Of a stretch of 64,000 bases of DNA, positions 1-11,200 are shown piece after piece. Where the stretch lies: the NCBI RefSeq assembly GCF_009857435.1, contig NZ_WWCK01000008.1:62001-126000 (forward strand), given 5' to 3'. The notes below the pieces were generated by a model. The model searched no databases and was not told the DNA's origin. It worked only from the letters and a program-made list of their open reading frames with translations. The stretch comes from Duganella rivi. GTDB lineage: Bacteria > Pseudomonadota > Gammaproteobacteria > Burkholderiales > Burkholderiaceae_D. The translations under genes and the position numbers were made by a program. Numbering within the stretch: the first letter of the stretch is position 1; the number at the start of each line of letters is the position of its first letter.

Positions 1-2
1 AC

Positions 3-2084
3 AACAATATTCAGGGCAATAGCGCGGCCAACTTGCTGATCGGCGGCGCCGGCAATGACTCGCTGGTTGGCTACGCCGGCAACGATACCTTCAAGGGCGG
101 CGCTGGCGACGATTTCTACTACGTCACCGACGGCGGCGATGTGGTGGTGGAGGATGCCAACGAGGGCTACGACTCCATCTCCACCACGCTGACCACTTAC
201 CTCATGACTGCCAACACCGAGCGGCTGCAAGCCAGCGGCACGGGAGTATTCACCGGCACTGGCAACGCTGGCGACAACTACATGCTGCTGGGATCGGGCG
301 GCGGCAAGCTGGACGGCGCGGCAGGCAACGACACGCTGTATGGCAGCAGCACTGCTGACACGCTGCTCGGCGGCCTTGGCGACGATGAAATCCGAGGCAA
401 CGGCGGCAAGGACTCGGTGGACGGCGGCGACGGCAACGACGTGCTGGTCATGGCCGGCAGCTTGAGCGACTACGCCATCACCCGCGCCAATGCGACCGAC
501 TGGACCTTCACCGGCACCGGCGCGTTCGCCAGCATCGTGCTGAGCATGCGCAATGTGGAAGTGCTGAAGTTTGGCGACACCGAGGTTGCACTCGCCTCCC
601 TGCAGCTCCTGTACGGCGCGCCAACCAATGACGTGGTCAACGGCACCGAGCTGAACGACACCATCAACGGCGGCCTCGGTAACGACACCATGAATGGCGG
701 CGTGGGCGACGACACTTACATCCTTTCCGCCGCCACCGACGTGGTGGTGGAGCAGGCTGGCGCCGGTAATGACACGGCGCTGCTGGAGTTCACGGCGGCA
801 GCCACCTACGTGATGGCGGCCAACCTGGAAAACGCCAAGGTCACGGCGGCCAATACGGTAGCGGTGAGCATCACCGGCAACGACCTCGACAACACACTGA
901 CCGGCAACGGCGCGGCCAATACTCTGCGCGGTGGGCTGGGCAACGATACGCTGGATGGCAACCTCGGCAACGACACCCTGATCGGTGGCGCGGGCGACGA
1001 CCACTATACCGTCAGCAACGCCGGCGTGACCGTGACCGAGCTGGCCAACGAGGGCACGGACACGGTGCACACGACGCTGGCGGCCTACACGTTGGGCGCC
1101 AATATCGAGAAGCTGATTTACGAGGGAGAAGGCGCCTTCGCTGGCACAGGTAATGCCTTGAATAACGAGCTGCGTTACGAGGGCAGCGCCAATGTCGTTT
1201 TCGACGGCGGTGCCGGCAACGATACGCTGGTGGGCGGCTCCGGTAACGACCGCCTGGCGGGTGGCGCGGGCGATGACCGCATCAATATCGCCCTCGGCGG
1301 TGTCGATACGGTGGACGGCGGCGACGGCGCGGATGTGCTGGAGCTCGGCGGCGCCCTAGCCGGATACACCGTGGTGCTCCTCAACGCCACCGATGTGCTG
1401 CTGACGGCTGCCTACGGCGAAAGCGAAACGTCGGTCGTGGTGCGCAAGGTCGAAACCTTCAAGTTCGGCAATAGCGCGCCGCTGGATCTGGCCACGCTGA
1501 CGGCCAACGCTTTCGGCCCGGGGGGCGACAGCGTGGAGGGTACGTCGGGCAACGACCTGCTCGACGGCGGTCCCGGCGCCGACACCCTCGCCGGTGGCGC
1601 CGGCTACGACATTTACTTTGTCGATAACGTGGACGATGTGGTGGTGGAGCTGGACAACCAGGGCTACGACACCATCCGCGTGAACCTGGCAGCAGGCAGC
1701 ACTTATACCGTGCCGGCGCATATCGAAGACGCGAGACTGTCCGGCCACAACGCCGTCAACCTGCTGGTCGGCGCCGATAACACCGGCTGCACCCTGACCG
1801 GCAATGATGCTGCCAACCTGTTGACTGGTGGCAGCGCCGGCGATTACCTGCGGGGCGGCGGCGGCGCCGATACGCTGGACGGTGCGGGCGGCTTCGATAT
1901 CGTGGGCGGGCTGGATAACGTTGGCGATTACACGATCGTGCAGGGCGAAGATGGTGCGTTCTTGCTGACCAGTGTGTTCAGTGGTGCGACCATTACGGCC
2001 CGCAATATCGAGAGCTTCCAGTTTAGCGATGCGACCTACCTGGCGGCAGACTTGGCAACAATGATTGGCGTGCAACTAAGCTGA
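3..2084 (+). CDS. RTX-type calcium-binding repeat protein, 5' end outside window
   Basis: The reading frame is open from base 3, so the gene starts upstream of the window; the first in-frame start-like codon (TTG at 33) is internal. The visible 690 or so residues are Gly/Asp/Asn-rich with many GGxGxDxLx nonapeptides, which in RTX proteins form Ca2+-binding parallel beta-rolls. Between the roll clusters are Thr/Ala/Val-rich stretches and a recurring linker of the type YxITRxNATDxxxT followed by VRxVExxxF. The protein ends in a short hydrophobic tail without Cys, as expected for a C-terminal type I secretion signal. It is probably an exported surface or matrix protein. No type I secretion genes lie in the window. 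Family assignment is firm; role (adhesion, matrix or S-layer-like) is inference. The next RTX gene starts about 145 bases downstream. Confidence 0.85.
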   Translation, partial: NNIQGNSAANLLIGGAGNDSLVGYAGNDTFKGGAGDDFYYVTDGGDVVVEDANEGYDSISTTLTTYLMTANTERLQASGTGVFTGTGNAGDNYMLLGSGGGKLDGAAGNDTLYGSSTADTLLGGLGDDEIRGNGGKDSVDGGDGNDVLVMAGSLSDYAITRANATDWTFTGTGAFASIVLSMRNVEVLKFGDTEVALASLQLLYGAPTNDVVNGTELNDTINGGLGNDTMNGGVGDDTYILSAATDVVVEQAGAGNDTALLEFTAAATYVMAANLENAKVTAANTVAVSITGNDLDNTLTGNGAANTLRGGLGNDTLDGNLGNDTLIGGAGDDHYTVSNAGVTVTELANEGTDTVHTTLAAYTLGANIEKLIYEGEGAFAGTGNALNNELRYEGSANVVFDGGAGNDTLVGGSGNDRLAGGAGDDRINIALGGVDTVDGGDGADVLELGGALAGYTVVLLNATDVLLTAAYGESETSVVVRKVETFKFGNSAPLDLATLTANAFGPGGDSVEGTSGNDLLDGGPGADTLAGGAGYDIYFVDNVDDVVVELDNQGYDTIRVNLAAGSTYTVPAHIEDARLSGHNAVNLLVGADNTGCTLTGNDAANLLTGGSAGDYLRGGGGADTLDGAGGFDIVGGLDNVGDYTIVQGEDGAFLLTSVFSGATITARNIESFQFSDATYLAADLATMIGVQLS

Positions 2085-2192
2085 ATTTGGGGGCGCGCGG
2101 TGGTTGCGTAACTGCCGCGTTTGTAACGGCTTTTTAGCGAATTGTATCTAAATGTGACAGGAAGTGAATTTTTAGGATTGGCGCCATGATAG

Positions 2193-2206
2193 GATAATCC
2201 GTTATC
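2193..2206. promoter_or_regulatory. Small inverted repeat upstream of giant RTX gene
   Basis: GATAA-TCCG-TTATC lies 23 bases before the ATG at 2229, in the 144-base gap between two RTX genes. It could be a small operator or part of the leader. No convincing -35/-10 pair is seen in this gap. Confidence 0.25.
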
Positions 2207-2228
2207 AAAATTGCCAGAGGTGCCGATC

Positions 2229-5200
2229 ATGAGCAACACTGTTGTTTCGACAAAAGCCCGCATCGTCAGCGCCCTGCAAGCCATCGGCAACGATGGCGAT
2301 GACACGCTCAACGGCAGCACCACGGCCGATACGCTCGATGGCGGCCTCGGCAACGACACGCTGGATGGCAAGGCCGGCGCTGACAAAATGACCGGCGGCC
2401 TCGGCAACGACGTCTACTACGTCGACAACACCGGCGACCAGGTGATCGAGCTCGCCGACCAAGGCTCGGATACGGTCAACACCACGCTGGCCACCTACAC
2501 GCTGGGCGCCAACGTCGAGAACCTGAAATACACCGGCACGGTGGCCTTCACCGGCACCGGCAACGCGCTCAACAACAAAATCACCGGCGGCAACGGCGGC
2601 GCCAACAAGCTCGACGGCGGCGCCGGCGACGACTTGCTGCAAGGCGGCTGGGGCGACGACAGCCTGCAAGGCGGGCTGGGCGATGACGGCTTCATTGTCA
2701 CCGTCGGCAAGGACACCATCGACGGCGGCGCCGGCAACGACGGCGCGCTGATTCTCGGCCTGACCCGGGCCGCATTCAGCGTGCACCGCCCGAACGCGAC
2801 CGACATCGTGCTGACCTACGTCGGCGGTGACACGGAAATCCCGCCCATCGTGACGACCTACCGCAACGTTGAGAGCATCACCTTTTCCGATGGCACCTAC
2901 ACGCTGGCCGAGTTGCAAGCCAAGAGCTCGACCACCGGCAACGACAGCCTGACCGGCAGCGACGGCAACGACATCCTGAACGGCTACGCCGGCGTCGACA
3001 CCCTGGCCGGCGGCCTTGGCGACGACAGCTACGTGGTCGACGTGCCGACCGACGTGGTTACCGAGGCGGCCGATGAAGGCACGGATACAGTGCAGGTGGC
3101 GCTGGCGGCGGCCGGCACTTACACGCTGGGCGCCAACGTCGAAAACGGCACGGTCACGGCGGCCGCCGCGATTGCGGCCAACATCACCGGCAATGCGCTG
3201 GCCAACAAGCTGGTCGGCAACGCCGCCGCCAACACCCTGCTCGGCGGCGCAGGCAACGACACGCTGGACGGCGGCGCCGGCGCCGACAAGCTCAGCGGCG
3301 GCACCGGCGACGATACCTACATCGTGGACAACGCCACGGACGTGGTGACCGAGGCGGCGGGCGAGGGCACGGACACGGTGCTGACCGCGCTGGCCACCTA
3401 CACGCTGGGCGCCAATCTCGAAGGCCTGACCTTTACCGGCACGGCCGCCGTGACCGGCACCGGCAATGCGCTGAACAACACCATCAAGGCCGGCAGCGGC
3501 GGCTCCAAGATCGACGGCGGCGCGGGCAATGACAGCCTGTACGGCGGTGCGGGGGCCGACAGCCTGGCCGGCGGCTTGGACAACGACACCGTCTACATCA
3601 GCGCCGGCAAGGACACGATCGACGGCGGCGCCGGCACCGATACCGTGACCGGCTTTAGCGCGTTCGAAAATTACACCGTCAGCCGCCCCAACGCGGCCGA
3701 CACCGTGCTGACCGACAAGAGCGGCAACGTGACCACCGTGCGCAGCGTGGAAGCGCTGGTGTTCGACGGCGTTGAGCTGTCGCTGGAACAAGTGCAGGAC
3801 AACGTCGCCAGTATCAGCAACGATAGCCTGATCGGCACGGATCTCAACGACACCATGAACGGCGGCCTCGGCGCCGACACCATGGCCGGCGGCCTCGGCA
3901 ACGATACCTATGTGATCGACAATCTGCTGGACGTGGTGGTGGAGCAGGAAGGTTCAGGCACCGACTTGCTGCAAGTCGGGCTGACCGCAGCGGGCACTTA
4001 CACGCTGGCCGCCAACGTGGAAAACGCCACCGTCACGGCGGCCGCCGCGATCGCCGTCAACCTGACCGGCAATGCGCTTGATAACAAGCTGGCCGGCAAC
4101 GCCGCCGCCAACACGCTGCTGGGCGGCGCCGGCAACGACACGCTGGACGGCGGCGCCGGTGCGGACAAGCTGACCGGCGGCATGGGCAACGACACCTACA
4201 TCGTGGACGTCGCCGGCGACGTGGTCACCGAGGCCGTAGGCGAGGGCACGGACAGCGTGGAAACCAGCGTCGCTACCTATGTGCTGGGCGCCAACGTCGA
4301 GAACCTGACCTACACCGGCGCGGCCGCTTTCACCGGCACCGGCAACACCGGCAATAACTACATCATCGGCGGCAACGGCGGCAACAAGATCGACGGCGGC
4401 GCCGGCAACGACACCGTCCTCGGCGGCAGCGGCGCCGACAGCCTGGCCGGCGGCGCCGGCGATGACTTTATCGGCGTCCAGCCGGGCGGTAAGGACACTA
4501 TCGACGGCGGCGACGGCAACGACGTGCTGCAGCTGGCGGAGTCCTTCCTGTACGTCGCCACCCGCGTCAGCGCCACCGATACCTTGCTGACCCACATCGA
4601 CGGCAAGAGCAGCATCCTGGTGCGCAACGTGGAGAGTTTTGCGTTTGACGACGGCACCAAGACCTTGGCCGAGGTGCGCGACAACACCGCCAGCGGCGGC
4701 AACGACAGCATCAGCGGCAGCGACAACGGCGACATGCTTGACGGCGGCGTCGGCGCCGATACGCTTTCCGGCGGCAAGGGCGACGATAGCTACATTCTGG
4801 ACAATCCGCTGGACGTGGTGATCGAGGATGTAGACCAAGGCTACGACACGGCCATTATCAAGGGCGCAGGCACTTTCGTCATGGCGGCCAACCTGGAGCA
4901 GGCCGACGCCCGCGACAGCGGCTCGCTGGCCATCAACATCAGCGGCAATGCACTCGATAACACCATCTACGGCAACGCCGGCGCCAACACCATCATTGGC
5001 GGCGCTGGTGGCGATACGCTGATCGGCGGGGCCGGTGCCGACAAGCTCAGCGGGGGCGCCGGCGACGACTTCCTGTACGTACAAGACGCCGGCGACGTGC
5101 TCACCGAGGCGGTGGGCGAAGGCACGGACACGGCGATCTTGATGACCGCCACCTATACGCTGGCGGCCAACGTAGAAAATCTGCTGTACGCCGGCACGGT

Positions 5201-8200
5201 AGCCTTCACTGCTACCGGCAACGCCTTGAACAACAAGATGACTGCGGTGGACTTCGCCGGCAAGATGGATGGCGCGGCCGGCAATGACACGCTGATCGGC
5301 GGTAACGGCAACGACAGCCTGATCGGCGGCCTCGGCGACGACAGCTTCGAAACCCACAAGGGCAAGGACACCATCGAAGGCGGTGACGGTACTGACACGC
5401 TGACCGTGGACGGTACGTTCGCCGCCTACACCATCACCCGCCCAACCGCCACCGACACCGTGCTGACCGACGGCGCGGGCAATAGCTACACTGTGCGCGG
5501 CGTGGAGAACGTCGTCTTCAGCGACACCAGCAAGACGCTGTCGGAAGTACAGAACAATGTCGCCAGCATCGGCAACGACGTCATCAAAGGCGGTTCCAGC
5601 GCGGACACCTTGAACGGTGGAACCGGCGTGGACACCATGATAGGCGGCGATGGCAACGACACCTACGTGGTCGATGTCGCGGGCGACGTCATCACCGAGA
5701 ACCCCGACGAAGGCACGGACCTTGCCCAAGTGGCCTTCACTGCGGCTGGCACCTATGTGCTGGGCGCGAACGTGGAGAACGGCACCGTCACGGCTGCCGC
5801 CGCCATTGCCGCCAACATCACCGGTAACGCGCTGGCGAACAAGCTGGTCGGCAATGCCGCCGCCAACACCTTGATTGGCGGCGCGGGCAATGACACGCTG
5901 GACGGTGGCGCAGGCGCAGATAAACTGACCGGCGGCACCGGCGACGATACCTACGTGGTCGACATCGCCACCGACGCGATCACCGAGGCGGCAGGCGAGG
6001 GCACGGACACGGTGCAAACCGCGCTGGCCACCTACCTGCTGGCGGCCAATGTGGAAGTGCTGGCCTACACCGGCAGCGCGGCGTTCACCGGCACCGGTAA
6101 CGCGCTGGACAACACCATCACCGGCGGCAATGGCGGCAACAAGATCGATGGCGGCGCCGGCGCAGACAAGCTAACCGGCGGCACCGGCGCCGACAGCCTG
6201 ATCGGCGGCCTCGGCAACGACACTTTAACGGCTGGCGGCGGCAAGGACACCATTGACGGCGGCGACGGCACCGACGTGCTGCAAGGATTGAGCACCTTCG
6301 ACAGCTACACCATCACGCGCCCAACGGTGACCGATACCGTGCTGACCGACAAGAGCGGCAATATCATCACCGTGCGCGGCGTGGAGAGTTTTGTATTCGA
6401 CGGTGTCACCAAAACGCTGGCCGAGGTGCAGGACAATGTCACCAGCCCCGGCAACGACAACCTGCACGGCGATACCGGCCCCGATACCCTGAACGGCGGC
6501 CTCGGTAGCGATACGCTGGCCGGCGGTGAAGGTGACGACACCTACGTGGTCGACGTTGCCGGCGACGTGATCACCGAGCTGGCCGATCAGGGAACCGACC
6601 TCGCGCAAGTAGCCTTCACTGCCGCCGGCACCTACGTGCTGGGCGATAACGTGGAAAACGGCACCGTCACCGCAGCGGCGATGATAGCCGCCAACATCAC
6701 CGGCAATGCGCTGAGCAACAAGCTGGTCGGCAACGCCGCCGCGAACACGCTGATCGGCGGCGCCGGCGACGACACGCTGGATGGCGGCGCCGGCGCCGAC
6801 AAACTCACCGGCGGCGCCGGCGACGACACCTACGTGGTCGACATCGCCACCGACGCGGTGACCGAGGCCATGGGCGAAGGCCTGGATACGGTACAGACCG
6901 CGCTGGCTACCTACGTGCTGGCCGCCAATGTGGAAGTGCTGAACTATACCGGCAGCGCTGCCTTCACCGGCACCGGCAATGCCGGCGACAACGTCATCAC
7001 CGGCGGCAACGGCGGCAATAAGCTCGACGGCGGCGCCGGCAACGACTACCTGGCTGGCGGCAGCGGCGCGGACAGCCTGATCGGCGGCCTCGGCAACGAC
7101 AGCTTCGCCGGTGGCGGCGGCAAGGACACCATCGACGGCGGCGACGGCGCCGACACGCTGGGCGGCCTCGACGCTTTCGAGAGCTATACCATTACCCGCC
7201 CGACTGCTACCGACACCGTGCTGACCGGCGCGGGCGGTGTAGTGATCACCGTGCGCGGCGTCGAGAGTTTTGATTTCGACGGTCAGATGTTCACGCTGGC
7301 GGAGTTGCAAGACAACATCGCCAGCCCCGGCAACGACAACCTGCACGGCGAGGAGGGCGACGTCAACGACACCATCAACGGCGGCCTCGGCAACGACACC
7401 ATGGCTGGCGGGCTCGGCAACGATACCTACGTGGCCGAAAGTGTCGGCGATGTGGTGGTTGAGCTGGAGGACGAAGGCATCGACCTGGTACAGGTTGCGC
7501 TGACGGCGGCCGGCACCTACGTGCTGGGTGCGAACGTTGAGAACGGCACGGTCACGGCGGCGGCCGCGATCGCCGCCAACATCACCGGCAACGCACTCGA
7601 TAACAAGCTGACCGGCAATGCCGCCGCCAACACGCTGACCGGTGGCGCGGGCAACGACACGCTGGATGGCGGCGCCGGCGCGGACAAGCTCATTGGCGGT
7701 ACCGGCAACGACACCTATTACATCGACGTGGCCGGCGACACCATCACCGAAGCCGCCGGCGAAGGCACGGATGTGGTGGTGACCACGGCCGCCACTTACA
7801 CCCTGGCGGCCAACGTGGAAGGGTTGAACTTCATCGGCTCGGGGGCGTTCACCGGCATCGGTAACGCCCTCGACAACAGCCTCGACGGCGGCAACGGTGG
7901 CAGCAAGCTCGACGGCGCCGCCGGCAACGATTCGCTGCACGGCGGCGGCGGCACGGACAGCTTGACCGGTGGCGTAGGCGATGACATCGCCTACGGCTTT
8001 AAAGGCAAGGATACCTTCGACGGCGGCGACGGCACGGACGTGCTGGACGGGCTGGATAGCTTCGACCAGTACACCGTCACGCGCCCAACCGCTACCGACA
8101 CCGTGCTGACCGACAAGAGCGGCAACTCGATCACCGTGCGCAACGTTGAGAACTTCAACTTTGACGGCGACCTCCTGTCGCTGGCCGAGGTGCAAGACAA

Positions 8201-11200
8201 TATCGCCAGCCCCGGCAACGACAACCTGCATGGCAGTGACGACGGCGACACCCTCAACGGCGGACTTGGCGCCGACACCATGGCCGGCCGGCTCGGCGAC
8301 GATACCTACGTGGCCGAGAACATCGGCGACGTGGCGGTCGAGCTCGAGAATGAAGGCCATGACGTGGTGCAAGTGGCGCTGACCGCCGCCGGCACCTACG
8401 TGCTGGGCGCGAATGTTGAGGACGGCGTGGTGACTGCCGCCGCCTCCATCGCCGCCAACATCACGGGCAACGCGCTCGACAACAAGCTGGTCGGCAACGC
8501 GGCCGTCAATACCCTGATCGGCGGTGCCGGCAACGACACGCTGGACGGCGGCGCCGGCGCGGACAAGCTCAGCGGCGGCCTTGGCGACGACACCTACATC
8601 GTCGACATCGCCACCGACACCATCACCGAGGCGGCGGACGAGGGCTATGACACGCTCAAGACCGGCCTGGCCACGCACACGCTGGGCGCCAACGTGGAAG
8701 AACTGCTGTACACCGGCAGCGCCGCATTCACCGGCATCGGCAATGCGCTGGACAACTTCATCGACGGCGGCAACGGCGGCAGCAAGCTCGATGGCGGCGC
8801 CGGCAGCGACACGCTGCAAGGCGGCACCGGCGCCGACAGCCTGGTAGGCGGCCTCGGCGACGATACCTTGGTCAACAGCGCCGGCAAGGACACCATTGAC
8901 GGCGGCGCCGGCGACGATATCCTGGCGGCGCTCGATATCCGCGACAACTACACCGTCACCCGCCCGAACGCCACCGACGTGGTGCTGACCCACACCAGCG
9001 GCCAGGTTCTCACCGTGCGCAATGTCGAGGAATTCGGCTTCGATGACGGTCCGCTGTCGTTTGCCGAGGTGGTCGATAACATCGCCAGCACCGGCAACGA
9101 TGTCTTGCACGGCGGCGATGGCGACGCGAACGACACCATCAACGGCGGCCTGGGCAACGACACCATGGACGGTGGCCTCGGCGACGACGTCTACGTGGTC
9201 GACAACCCCAACGACGTCATCATCGAGCTGCCGGATCAGGGCGACGACACGGTGCAAGTGGCGTTCACCGCTGCCGGCACTTTTGTGATGGCGGACAACC
9301 TGGACAACGCCGTCATCACGGCCGCCGCCACAGTGGCGGCCAACGTCACCGGCAATGAGCTCGACAACGCGATCACCGGCAACGCCGCCGCCAACACCCT
9401 GCTTGGCGGCGCGGGCAACGACAGCCTGAACGGCGGCGCCGGCGCCGACAAAATGAACGGCGGCGCCGGCGACGACCTCTACCTGGTCGACAATGCCGGC
9501 GACGCGGTCAACGAGCTGGAAGAGGACGGCATCGACAAGGTCGAGACCACGCTGGCCACTTATACGATGACGGCCAACGTGGAGCAGCTGACCTTCATAG
9601 GCTCGGCTGCCGTCACCGGCACCGGCAACGCGCTGGACAACGAAATCCACGGCGGCACCGGCGCCAACAAGCTTGACGGCGGGGCCGGCAACGACACGCT
9701 ATACGGCGCCGACGGTGCGGACAGCCTGACCGGCGGGGCCGGCGATGACACCTTCTACGTTGCCGCCGGCAAGGACACGGTGGATGGCGGCGCGGGCCTC
9801 AACATCGTGGTGGTGGTCGGCGCGCTCGAGGACTACCAGGTCACGCGGCCAAACGCCACCGATACTGTCATCACCAACGGCAGCAATGTGGTCACCCTGC
9901 GCAGCGTCAGCGAGGTGCACTTTGATGGCGGCGACATCCAGACCATCGAGGAACTCCAGTACAACATCCGCAGCGACGGCAACGATCACCTGTTTGGCGA
10001 CGACGGCAACAACACCATCGACGGCGGCCTCGGCGCCGACACCATGACCGGCAACGGCGGCGACGACACCTACGTGCTGGACAACGTGGGCGACGTGGTC
10101 ATGGAGATCCCCGGCAATGGCCACGACCTGGTGCAGGTCACCAAGTCCGGTGCCTACGTGCTGGCCGATTTCGTCGAGGACGGCATCATCACCAGCACCG
10201 CCACCGCGCCGGTCAGCCTGACCGGCAACATGGAGGACAATCTGCTGACCGGCAACGCGCTGGCCAACACGCTGGCGGGCGGCGAGGGCAACGACACGCT
10301 GGTCGGCGGCGCCGGCAATGACACCCTGCGCGGCGGCATGGGCGACGATGTCTACAACGTGGATGTGTCTGCCGACAGCGTGGTTGAGCTGGAGGACGAG
10401 GGCATCGACACGGTCACCACCACGGCGGGCATTTACACGCTGGCCGCCAACGTCGAGAACCTGCACTTCATAGCCAGCACTGGCGCTTTCACCGGCACCG
10501 GCAATGCGCTCGATAACGCGATCACGGCCGCCAATGGCGGCAGCAAGCTCGATGGTGGCCTCGGCAACGACACGCTGACCGGCGGCAACGGCGCCGACAG
10601 CCTGATCGGCGGCGCGGGCGATGACTACCTGTCTGCCGGCGCGGGCAAGGATACGGTCGACGGCGGCGCCGGTGAAATGGATACCGTCGCCTTGAGCGGC
10701 GAGTTCTTCGATTACAGCATCGTGCGCGCCACGGCCACCGACTGGGTGTTTACCGATGCGGCGGGCGTCGTCACCACGGTGCGCAACGTCGAGCAGTTCG
10801 AGTTTGCCGGCATGCCGGTGTCGCTGGAAGAATTGCAGGAGTCGGTGGGTGGCAGCGGCGCGGACGAGCTATTCGGCACGCCGGGCGACGACAAGCTCGA
10901 CGGCGGCCTCGGCAACGACACCATGACCGGCGACATGGGCGACGATACCTACGTCCTGTCCGCCATCGGCGACGTGGTGCACGAAGACCCGGGCGGCGGC
11001 GAGGATACCGTGTTGCTCAATTTCACCGCCGCCGCCGTCTACGTGATGGCGGACGAAGTGGAGAAAGCGGTGGTGACAGCAGCGAATACAGTCGCAGTCA
11101 GCGTCACCGGCAATGACAGCGACAACGAGATCATGGGCAACGGCGCCGCCAACACCCTGCGCGGCGGCGGCGGCAACGATAGCCTGTTCGGCACCGGCGG

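Noticed and set aside
6225..9650. Very long open frame on the - strand inside the giant RTX gene (similar ones at 2205-3791, 3954-6017, 9699-10466, 14251-17232 and 17410-20091)
   Set aside because: They are antisense images of the repeats: Val/Gly/Ala-rich, periodic and without domains. The + strand shows clear RTX motifs. High G+C and repeat codon bias keep stops rare on the opposite strand.
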